NCBI GenBank assembly: GCA_000961655.1
Contig: LADR01000024.1
Coordinates: 62,001-126,000 of the forward strand
DNA length: 64,000 bases
Direction of reading: 5' to 3'
Origin: Desulfatitalea sp. BRH_c12
Lineage (GTDB): Bacteria > Desulfobacterota > Desulfobacteria > Desulfobacterales > Desulfosarcinaceae
The notes beneath the pieces are model-generated. The model had not been told where the DNA came from, searched no databases, and saw nothing but the letters and a program-made list of their open reading frames with translations. A program made the position numbers and the translations under genes. Shown here piece by piece: positions 35,789 to 43,294 of the stretch. The number at the start of each line of letters is the position of its first letter. The stretch's first letter is position 1.

Positions 35789-35917
35789 TCACTCCTTGTC
35801 CCTGCCGTTTAGAAAGCGCCAGAATGCCGGCAGCGCCAGCAACGCCATCAAGATAAGGATATAGAGTATATTTTTCGTGTGGAGCATGAACTCCTGAAAA
35901 GTATGAATGGTTTCCAT
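35789..35917 (-). CDS. hmcD: HmcD, 42-residue membrane subunit
   Basis: A 42-residue ORF preceded by CAGGAGG at 7 nt. It has one membrane helix (NILYILILMALLALPAF) after a short N-terminus METIHTFQEF and a charged end (GRDKE). Its place between hmcC and hmcE and its size and type match HmcD, the very small membrane subunit of the Hmc complex. It is too short for most gene finders. The gap to hmcC is 14 nt. Confidence 0.8.
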   Translation of the reverse strand: METIHTFQEFMLHTKNILYILILMALLALPAFWRFLNGRDKE

Positions 35918-35931
35918 GAATAACCTCCTGA

Positions 35932-37101
35932 TTAATGCGCATCATAGTCCGGATGGGTGTACAGGATCGGCATGCGCGTGACGATGAACCGGAAAGCGAG
36001 GACGCCGAGGGTGACGATGAACAGCGAAATGCCAATCTCCATCCAATGGGGGAAATAGCGGTCTTCGGACGGCAGGTACCAGTTGAATGCGATCAGGCTG
36101 ATGTTGAGCCGGTTGACGACAATGCCCAGTACGGTCCATCCGGCCGTCCAGCCGATCAGGCTGAGGTTTTTATCACGCACTCCGATCGCGTAGCCAAAAG
36201 CCGGAAGGGCGACGAACCCGAGCAGTTCCACCAGGTACCAGGCGCCAAAGCCGGTCGCCAGGTAGTGCCAGTTGTTGTCGGCCGCGATGCCGATCACCTT
36301 GACGACGAAGTAGCCCGCCAGAACCCAGGCCGCCGCCTTGCCGAATCCCAACATCACATCGGCCTTGGCCGCCAGGTGCTCGGCATCCATTTTGTCCTTG
36401 AAGTAGCGATGCGAGAGCCCGCCTTCGAAAATCACCATCGAAAGCCCGGCGATGATGCTGGTGACGAAGAAGTAAATCGGAATGTAGTTCGAATACCACA
36501 GCGGATGCAGCTTGGCCGGAGCGATCAGAAAAAGCGCGCCCAGCGAGCTCTGATGCAGGGTGGACAGGATCACGCCCAGGATGGTCAAAACGATCGTCAG
36601 CCTGGTCACGATTGCGCGCGCGCGCTTCAAGCCCAGCCACTCCATGGCCGCCGGTGAGTACTCGATGAAGAGCACCGTCAGATAAAGGGCTACGCAGGCG
36701 GCCACCTCGAACAGCAGGGAGGTTGTTCCGCGCGAGACCAGAAAAGGGTACGGCAGCCGCCAGGGCTGCCCCACATCGTAATGCAGGGCCAGCACCACCA
36801 GGGCATAACCGAGAAAACCGGTCAATATGGCGGGACGCACCGCGGCATGGTACCGTTTCATGCCGAAAATGTAGACTGCGGCCGAGGTGACGTATCCGCC
36901 GGCTGCCAGGGCTACGCCGACCAACAGGTCAAAGGCGATCCATAAGCCCCACGGATAGTAGTCGGACAGATTGGTAACGGCACCCAATCCGAGCGTAAAT
37001 CGCATTACCGTTATGATCAGCCCCATCACGACAATGAGCCCGGCGACCACGTTGAAAGGCGTCAGGTAGCGTTGGGGAGAGCGGGTTGCGTCATTGACCA
37101 T
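35932..37101 (-). CDS. hmcC: HmcC, NrfD/PsrC-type membrane subunit
   Basis: A 389-residue polytopic protein with about ten membrane segments, of the NrfD/PsrC family, which handles quinol or proton-linked electron transfer beside an iron-sulfur subunit. Diagnostic pieces are SDYYPWGLWIAFDLLVGVALAAGGY near the N-terminus (parts of it shown only) and STLHQSSLGALFLIAP near 190. It should sit next to HmcB. It begins 15 nt after the hmcB stop. Confidence 0.92.
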   Translation of the reverse strand: MVNDATRSPQRYLTPFNVVAGLIVVMGLIITVMRFTLGLGAVTNLSDYYPWGLWIAFDLLVGVALAAGGYVTSAAVYIFGMKRYHAAVRPAILTGFLGYALVVLALHYDVGQPWRLPYPFLVSRGTTSLLFEVAACVALYLTVLFIEYSPAAMEWLGLKRARAIVTRLTIVLTILGVILSTLHQSSLGALFLIAPAKLHPLWYSNYIPIYFFVTSIIAGLSMVIFEGGLSHRYFKDKMDAEHLAAKADVMLGFGKAAAWVLAGYFVVKVIGIAADNNWHYLATGFGAWYLVELLGFVALPAFGYAIGVRDKNLSLIGWTAGWTVLGIVVNRLNISLIAFNWYLPSEDRYFPHWMEIGISLFIVTLGVLAFRFIVTRMPILYTHPDYDAH

Positions 37102-37115
37102 GTTGATGTTTCCTC

Positions 37116-38162
37116 CTACTCCTGCTCCTTGGCCTTCTCAGCGGCATCCAGGGCTTTTTTGACTTCGCGTTCAATGGCGGCGGCCTTGTCCTGGTCCGCT
37201 TTGTCCAGGGCTGCCTTAAGCTTAACTTGTGCGTCGGCCTGCGTGCGGGTCACGGCATCGGTCACCGCGACTTGCTGTTCTTCGGCGGCTATGCGATCCT
37301 TGCGCTTGGTGATCGCATAAATGCCGGTCAGCAATACCGGCCACAATCCGACCACTATCGGCACTGCCCCCAGTGCGCCGGCGGTGAACTCACCGGCGGC
37401 CCTGGTGCCCAGATCTTCGCGCAGGCCCACCTCGCTGAAAGCCGGGCCGGAAAGATACAGCCAACTCGTGCCGCCCATTTCGTGTTCGCCGTAAATGTGA
37501 TCCACATAGCGGTCCGGATAGGCCTGAATACGGCCGCGGGCCACTTTGAGCAGTTCGCTGCGACGGCCGAAGACCAAAGCTTCGGTCGGGCAGGCTTCGA
37601 CACACCCGGGCAGTTTGCCTTCGGCCAGACGCGGTTGGCACAACGTGCACTTGCGAACTTTGGGATCGAAGGCACTGTCATACTCATAGGCCGGAATGTC
37701 GAAGGGGCAGGCCACCATGCAGTAGCGGCAGCCGACGCACACTTTGGCATTGTACACGACCGGACCTTCGGGGGTCTTGGTGAAGGCTTTGACGAAGCAG
37801 GCCGATGCGCAGGCCGGTTCCAGGCAGTGGTTGCACTGTATTTTGACAAAGGTGGGCTGCACGTCGCCCTCGGGTTGAAACCGATTGACAATCGTGTAGG
37901 CTTCGGCCGTGGTGCGGCGCTTGTTTTCGAGCACGGTCAGATCGTCGAAAGGCCGATCGGGTTGGGGCAATTCGTTGACCGCGTTGCATGCGGCCTCGCA
38001 TTTTCGACAGCCGATGCATCGGGTGATATCGTGCAATACGGCGCTAGCGTCCGGATATCCTTTAAACTCTTTATTAGAGGCGGCCTGGGCCTTGCGGGCG
38101 ATAGTACTGGTTACCCCTGCGGCACCGATCCAGCCTAAAAATGTTCTGCGTGAAATCGACAT
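37116..38162 (-). CDS. hmcB: HmcB, periplasmic iron-sulfur protein with coiled-coil tail
   Basis: A 348-residue protein. A twin-arginine signal ([13 protein letters not shown]) is followed by four 4Fe-4S sites: [36 protein letters not shown] and CTLCQ with CVEACP. One membrane helix lies near residue 270 ([18 protein letters not shown]), after which comes a tail of about 65 residues rich in Ala, Lys, Glu and Asp that looks like a helical coiled coil. The protein would face the periplasm through its cluster domain and the cytoplasm through its tail. It bridges HmcA and HmcC. Confidence 0.92.
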   Translation of the reverse strand: MSISRRTFLGWIGAAGVTSTIARKAQAASNKEFKGYPDASAVLHDITRCIGCRKCEAACNAVNELPQPDRPFDDLTVLENKRRTTAEAYTIVNRFQPEGDVQPTFVKIQCNHCLEPACASACFVKAFTKTPEGPVVYNAKVCVGCRYCMVACPFDIPAYEYDSAFDPKVRKCTLCQPRLAEGKLPGCVEACPTEALVFGRRSELLKVARGRIQAYPDRYVDHIYGEHEMGGTSWLYLSGPAFSEVGLREDLGTRAAGEFTAGALGAVPIVVGLWPVLLTGIYAITKRKDRIAAEEQQVAVTDAVTRTQADAQVKLKAALDKADQDKAAAIEREVKKALDAAEKAKEQE

Positions 38163-38177
38163 ATATAGTTACCTCAG

Positions 38178-39791
38178 TTATTTATTCTCCGATGACGCGC
38201 GTTTGGCATGACAGCCGGCGCAATCACGGTTGTCCGGTTTCTCGATCCCCATCTGATCGTGGCATCGAAAACATTGTTCATGAAAAGCCGCCATCAGGCC
38301 TGGCCGATTTGGATTCAGAGCATCCGAGGTCCTCCCATGGCAGGCCCCGCACTGCGGCGGTTTGAGCGATGGCGGACTGTTGTGGTGGCATCCCTGGCAA
38401 AGGGTGGTCGGCTGCACATGGAATGCATTGGCCAGCCTGTGATCGCGGGTCAGTTCGGCCAGTTTGAGCACGATCTTACGATGCGGCATCTGAACTGCTT
38501 CGAATTGTTCCACAAGATGACCGATGGGCACGATCTCGGGGATGTCCTGCATGTCCGGCATGGTTTGGCTCTGCGACCGCGTCGCCGCCAGTTCCGCGGC
38601 CAGACGTTTGACCGCTTCGGGTTCTTGCGGGTACTGCTCCCCAGCATAGGGCACATGGCAGACCTTGCAGGAGGTTTGTGCCGACCAGACCCGCGCTTGC
38701 GGAATGCTGGCATGGCAACCCGCGCAGGCAGGCTTGGCCTGTTCCGCGTTGTGGCAGCCGACGCAGCTCATGGGGGCATCCGGCTGATGCGTGGCCTGCG
38801 CCAGTTTGACATTTTTACCGTCCACATGTCCGGCCAGCGTGTGGCAGTCGGCACACGCGGCCAGGGAGGCATGATGGCAGGTGCGGCAATTATCGGTATA
38901 GCCTTCATGGGGTTTGTGGGCAAACGGGGTGCGGGCCATGCGTGCCTGCAGCGGCGCGTCCGGATCCGGCATCTTGTCGGCGTGCGTCTTGACCAGGGTG
39001 ATATCCGGCTGATTGCGTTCAATGCGCGGGGGATCGGCAACCTTTTCGATCAAAGCCTGCTGTTGGGGGCTATGGCAGCCGGCGCATTCCAGGGGGCCGG
39101 CGTTTTTTCCCTCGGACCGCTGCTGGCGGTGGCATGCGACGCAGGCGGTATGCGCGGCAAGGCGGATAGAGATGCGGTTGTCCTCCGTCTGATCCTTGTG
39201 GCAATAGACGCACGACGATTCCTGACCCTTTTCATAATAAAGGGTTTTGGTCTCGGCATTATACTGGTGGTGACAGCGCTCGCATTTGTTGTCGCTGGCC
39301 TTGACGTGCCGATAGTGCAATGAGTGATCCATTCCAATGGGCTGCCAACCGCTTAGAACCTGCGCATCCTCCACATGACACTCGCCACAGGTCACCGGGC
39401 CGGCGTCTTTTTGCTGCGCCCGGTTCTGTTTATGGCAACTGATGCATTGATCGTGATAAAGATCCATGACTTGCCGTTTGTCAGTATCTTCTCCTGTGCG
39501 CTGGAACTGGATGGACAGCCGCTTTTTCTCCGCGTTCATCGGGTGACAGGCGAGACAGTCCTTTTTCTCCTTGGCCAGCGCTGCGGTATGCTGGTCGTGC
39601 AGAAAAGTCACGGGCGGCCTTTCCAGTGGACCGAAGGCTTTCAGAGTATCGATCACGATAATATCGGACCGAGGTTGTTCTGTGATGTCCGATTGCCTGG
39701 CCGCGGCCAACATGACGAAGATGCCGGCCAACCCAATGAAGGCGGCACCCCATAGAGGAGCCTTGATGTGTCGGTTCATACGCATGCCCAT
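38178..39791 (-). CDS. hmcA: HmcA, 16-haem cytochrome c
   Basis: A 537-residue exported protein with an N-terminal hydrophobic anchor/signal and sixteen CxxCH motifs: CLACH, CISCH, CGECH, CERCH, CVYCH, CVACH, CAGCH, CRTCH, CADCH, CVGCH, CAGCH, CKVCH, CQGCH, CGACH, CFRCH, CAGCH. The number and the length match HmcA of Desulfovibrio (545 residues, sixteen haems). It takes electrons from periplasmic hydrogenase and cytochrome c3 and passes them to HmcB. AAGGA lies about 9 nt before the ATG at 39791. The rrf2 gene stops 41 nt upstream. Confidence 0.95.
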   Translation of the reverse strand: MGMRMNRHIKAPLWGAAFIGLAGIFVMLAAARQSDITEQPRSDIIVIDTLKAFGPLERPPVTFLHDQHTAALAKEKKDCLACHPMNAEKKRLSIQFQRTGEDTDKRQVMDLYHDQCISCHKQNRAQQKDAGPVTCGECHVEDAQVLSGWQPIGMDHSLHYRHVKASDNKCERCHHQYNAETKTLYYEKGQESSCVYCHKDQTEDNRISIRLAAHTACVACHRQQRSEGKNAGPLECAGCHSPQQQALIEKVADPPRIERNQPDITLVKTHADKMPDPDAPLQARMARTPFAHKPHEGYTDNCRTCHHASLAACADCHTLAGHVDGKNVKLAQATHQPDAPMSCVGCHNAEQAKPACAGCHASIPQARVWSAQTSCKVCHVPYAGEQYPQEPEAVKRLAAELAATRSQSQTMPDMQDIPEIVPIGHLVEQFEAVQMPHRKIVLKLAELTRDHRLANAFHVQPTTLCQGCHHNSPPSLKPPQCGACHGRTSDALNPNRPGLMAAFHEQCFRCHDQMGIEKPDNRDCAGCHAKRASSENK

Positions 39792-39832
39792 CGTTACGAG
39801 TCCTTGATAGCAAACACAGTGGTCCGTGTAGT

Positions 39833-40282
39833 TTATGCAACCGGCACGGGGTTCAGCATTCCGGCCGACATATGGTCGTCGAGCAAATCTTGCAAAGTCG
39901 TGCTGTCATAGATATCGAAGGCCGCTGTTTTAACCTTTTGCCACATGACTGAGAACGCACAATTGCCGGCAAACGGACAACTTTGCTGCGATATGCAGGC
40001 CACACACTCCGTCAGGGGTGGGTCTTTGTGCACGTACCTGAGTACATCACCTACGGTGATTTCCTGCGGGGATTTGGCCAGAACGTATCCGCCATAAAAC
40101 CCCCTTTTGGATTGGACCAATCCGCTGCCCTTGAGTTGATGCAGAATCACTTCCAAAAACCGATGCGGGATGGCTTGCGCAGTGGCGATCGCCGAAATTT
40201 TGGTTGGACCCTGGCCGGAACGCTTGGCTAATTCATACACAGCGCGCAAAGCGTATTGACCTTTTTTGGGCGGGACAAGCAT
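39833..40282 (-). CDS. rrf2: Rrf2-family transcriptional regulator of the hmc operon
   Basis: A 149-residue Rrf2 regulator. The winged HTH covers residues 1-70 (KKGQYALRAVYELAKRSG, QSKRGFYGGYVLAKSP), and three Cys lie in TECVACISQQSCPFAGNC, the usual place of a redox or iron-sulfur sensing site (five Cys in this stretch, with C-x2-C and C-x5-C). In Desulfovibrio vulgaris rrf1-rrf2 lie behind hmcF and repress hmc; here the gene stands first. The ATG at 40282 has GGAG at 5 nt; a second ATG at 40291 is possible. Confidence 0.9.
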   Translation of the reverse strand: MLVPPKKGQYALRAVYELAKRSGQGPTKISAIATAQAIPHRFLEVILHQLKGSGLVQSKRGFYGGYVLAKSPQEITVGDVLRYVHKDPPLTECVACISQQSCPFAGNCAFSVMWQKVKTAAFDIYDSTTLQDLLDDHMSAGMLNPVPVA

Positions 40283-40317
40283 AGGCTCCATCAACGATTT
40301 TCAAGTCAAATCCTTTT

Positions 40318-40336
40318 CTTGACTTTTATAGTCAAG
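40318..40336. promoter_or_regulatory. Palindromic operator upstream of rrf2-hmc
   Basis: CTTGACT (40318-40324) and AGTCAAG (40330-40336) are a perfect 7-bp inverted repeat with a 5-nt spacer, 36 nt upstream of the rrf2 start. A third half-site (CAAGTCAA) occurs at 40302-40309. On the minus strand the arms read TTGACT and could serve as a -35 box. The site has the size expected for an Rrf2 dimer, so autoregulation is likely; binding is inferred. Confidence 0.6.
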
Positions 40337-40514
40337 ATGCTTTTGCGCCGTCAAGGGTTTTTTATCTGAGTCGGCTTCATCGAAATGAAAGTTGGAAGGT
40401 TACACGCTTTTGCGTGAACTTTTATGAGTATTTTACTCATGTTTTTATTTTTACGGCCGAGATACTGCAGATGGGGATTGTCGAGATACCAAGCGCAACA
40501 TGCGGAGGTCACTG

Positions 40515-42143
40515 GTGGCGGATAAACCAACCTACGAAGAACTCGAGCAAAAGATTGGGGAATTGGGTGACATCTTAAAAAATATGACCGCGTCCCATGC
40601 GCAGTTGCAGCAGGCTGAATTCAGTTATAAAAATTTTGTCGAAAATGCGGTAATTGGAATTTACAGGGCCGATGAAGAAGGCCGTTTGCTGATGGCCAAC
40701 CGCAAGATCGCTGAAATGTTTGCGTATGCCTACACGCCTGAAACTCCCTCTATCCACGATGTGCGCCAGTTTTACGCTGAGCCTGCTCTCAGGGACATTC
40801 TGATCGAGGAGATCAAAGGCACGGGCTTTTTCAGATGCAAGGAAGTGGCCTTAAAGAAAAAGGATGGCATGCCGATCTGGGTCGAAATTCAGGCGCGCAC
40901 CATCACTACCCAAGATGGCAAAATGATCTATGAAGGCGTAGTGCAGGATATCACCGAGCGCAAAAAGGCCGAACGGTTAAAGGCCCAGTTGATCCAAAGC
41001 CAGAAAATGGAAGCCATTGGCCAGTTGGCGGGTGGTATCGCCCATGATTTTAACAATATTCTGGGTGCCATACTGGGATACGCCCAATTGGCGCAACTCA
41101 ATACGCTCGACAATCCCGGCCTGCGCAAGCACATCGATCAAATATGCGTTGCCGGTGAGCGCGCCAGAAAACTTGTGCATCAGATACTCGCTTTCAGCAG
41201 CCAGGTCAAAACCGAAAAAATGCCGATCGACATGCGGCCGGTCATCGTGGAGGCATTGAAAATGATTCGGCCTCTGATTCCATCGAACATCGCCATTCGC
41301 CAAGATATCAGGGCTGCATCCGGAACGGTGATCGCCGACCAGACACAGATTCACCAGGTGATTATCAACCTGTGCACCAATGCCTACCAGGCCATGAAAG
41401 CCGATGGTGGTGTCTTGTGTCTGGGACTTGATACGATTTGCATTTCGACTCCCGAGATGTCCTATTCTCAACACGTGCCCTGCGGTCGCTATCTGCGGAT
41501 GACGGTTTCCGACACCGGCCGCGGCATGGATGAACGGACGCTGAGCCGCGTATTCGATCCGTATTTTACGACCAAGGAGATCGGCGAAGGCACCGGTATC
41601 GGTCTTGCCACCGTTCACGGTATCGTGCAGGAGCACGGCGGGGTCATTCAGGTTCACAGCACACCCAATAAGGGCACGACCTTCAAACTGCTTTTTCCTT
41701 TAGCCGAAAGCAGCGCCCATCCAACACCTTCTCCGCAGATGGCCTTGCCGTGCGGTACAGAGTCGATCCTGCTGGTCGACGATGAAACCTCGCTGCTCGA
41801 AATAGGCCGCGAACTGCTGGAAAAGTTGGGATATGCAGTAGAGACGCACTTGCATCCGCTGGAAGCCGCAGCTGTGTTTCGCAGACAACCCGAAAAATAT
41901 GATCTGGTCATCACTGATATGACCATGCCATGCATGACCGGTGATCGATTCGCCCAAACGGTCAAAGCGATCCGGCCGGATATCCCCGTGATGCTGTGCA
42001 CCGGATTCGGCTACAAGGTGCCTTCGGAAGCGATTGAAAAAGGCTATTTCAAACGCGTTCTCATGAAACCCTTGACGCTGGCCGATTTGGCCGTCACGGT
42101 GCGCGCCCTTCTGGACGAGGTGCGGGATGTGCACCATCATTAA
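40515..42143 (+). CDS. PAS sensor histidine kinase with C-terminal receiver
   Basis: A 542-residue cytoplasmic hybrid kinase. A short coiled coil (residues 1-30) leads to a PAS domain (about 35-155), a HisKA domain (GGIAHDFNNILGAILGYAQL), an HATPase domain (SDTGRGM, GTGIGL) and a receiver (LLVDDETS, TDMTMP). The GTG at 40515 is preferred as start because GGAGGT lies 5 nt before it; the ATG at 40500 overlaps this binding site. It is divergent from rrf2 and converges with the receiver-kinase at 42140 (stops overlap by 4 bp). Input signal and target are unknown. Confidence 0.87.
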   Translation: MADKPTYEELEQKIGELGDILKNMTASHAQLQQAEFSYKNFVENAVIGIYRADEEGRLLMANRKIAEMFAYAYTPETPSIHDVRQFYAEPALRDILIEEIKGTGFFRCKEVALKKKDGMPIWVEIQARTITTQDGKMIYEGVVQDITERKKAERLKAQLIQSQKMEAIGQLAGGIAHDFNNILGAILGYAQLAQLNTLDNPGLRKHIDQICVAGERARKLVHQILAFSSQVKTEKMPIDMRPVIVEALKMIRPLIPSNIAIRQDIRAASGTVIADQTQIHQVIINLCTNAYQAMKADGGVLCLGLDTICISTPEMSYSQHVPCGRYLRMTVSDTGRGMDERTLSRVFDPYFTTKEIGEGTGIGLATVHGIVQEHGGVIQVHSTPNKGTTFKLLFPLAESSAHPTPSPQMALPCGTESILLVDDETSLLEIGRELLEKLGYAVETHLHPLEAAAVFRRQPEKYDLVITDMTMPCMTGDRFAQTVKAIRPDIPVMLCTGFGYKVPSEAIEKGYFKRVLMKPLTLADLAVTVRALLDEVRDVHHH

Positions 42144-43294
42144 TCATTTTTCTGTTGCGAGCGGGACTTCTGCGTCAGCGGCAGCCGGATGGCAAATGCG
42201 CTGCCCTGGCCCTGCTGCGAAGTGACTTGGATGCTACCTTGATGCATGTCGACTATCTTGCGCGAGAGCATCAATCCGATACCTGTTCCGCGACTGCCTT
42301 TGGTGGTAATGAATGCTTTAAACAACTTTTCACGCACGGCTTCGCAAATGCCCCCGCAGTTGTCCTTTACATGGTATTCGATGCCGTCAGCGCATGCCGT
42401 CACCCCAATGTCGATCAGCGGCTCGCTGCAATGGTCGTTTTCAATGCAGGCATCCAGCGCATTGCTCACGATATTGAGCAGGCAGCGATAGATGCTGTCG
42501 GCTTCCATCTCCACCATGGGCAGTTCCTGCGCGCAAGCCAAGCGCAGGCGGATGTTGTTTTGTTCGGCGCGCGCGCATATCAACTCATAAACCGCCTGCA
42601 GCGGATCGCGCGGGTCGGTCGGTTCGAGGCGGGGCATTCCGGGTTTGGCAATGTCGAGCAGGTCCAGAGAGAGTTGCTCGATGCGGGTCACGTTATCCCG
42701 GACCATGCGCCATCCCTGGGTCAAGTAGTCTCTATTGTTCAGGGACAACCCTTTTTCGACCACGAAGACGCCGCCTTTGAGACCGCCGGTAATGTTCTTG
42801 ATGGCATGGGCCAATCCCGCGGTGGTCTCACCCATCGCGGCCAGGCGTTCAGCATGGATCAGCCGATGCGTTTTCTCTTCGACGAGTCGTTCGAGATTTT
42901 CCGTGTACTCGCGCAATTGCGTCCGCAGGTGAATGCGCTCGCAGGCCCGTTTGAGTGACACTTCCAGCAGGTTGTCGTCAATCGGTTTTGCGATGTAATC
43001 GGTGGCATTGTATTTGAGGCTCTGGATGGCCAAGTCCATATCGCCGTGCCCGGTGATCATAATGACCTCGGTGTCGGCATCGCGTTTTTTCAGCTCCCGC
43101 AACAACGCGATGCCGTCCATGCCCGGCATTTTAATGTCGGTGATTACAATGGGCGGATGCAAGGTGTCGAACAGTGCCAATGCCTCGTGGGCATCGGAGG
43201 CTGAATGGACTTGAAAGCCCCGGTCGGTCAGAGCGATATCCAGGACCTTGCGAATGCCCTCTTCATCATCTACCAGGAGAATGTTTTGGGTCAT
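42140..43294 (-). CDS. Receiver-histidine kinase protein
   Basis: A 384-residue protein: receiver domain (1-120, Asp53), coiled coil (YTENLERLVEEKTHRLIHAE), dimerisation domain with GLAHAIKNITGGLKGG and an HATPase domain (NIVSNALDAC, KDNCGG, GTGIGLM). The receiver and coiled coil are closely similar to those of the 28658 protein. Its start overlaps the stop of the haem-type sensor kinase by 4 bp, so the two form a kinase-receiver/kinase relay translated together. A third step is not in the operon. Confidence 0.87.
   Translation of the reverse strand: MTQNILLVDDEEGIRKVLDIALTDRGFQVHSASDAHEALALFDTLHPPIVITDIKMPGMDGIALLRELKKRDADTEVIMITGHGDMDLAIQSLKYNATDYIAKPIDDNLLEVSLKRACERIHLRTQLREYTENLERLVEEKTHRLIHAERLAAMGETTAGLAHAIKNITGGLKGGVFVVEKGLSLNNRDYLTQGWRMVRDNVTRIEQLSLDLLDIAKPGMPRLEPTDPRDPLQAVYELICARAEQNNIRLRLACAQELPMVEMEADSIYRCLLNIVSNALDACIENDHCSEPLIDIGVTACADGIEYHVKDNCGGICEAVREKLFKAFITTKGSRGTGIGLMLSRKIVDMHQGSIQVTSQQGQGSAFAIRLPLTQKSRSQQKND

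Noticed and set aside
35703-36035. 110-codon minus-strand frame spanning hmcC end and hmcD
   Set aside because: Only its last 27 codons have a proper start signal; the rest is out of frame with the real hmcC and hmcD.
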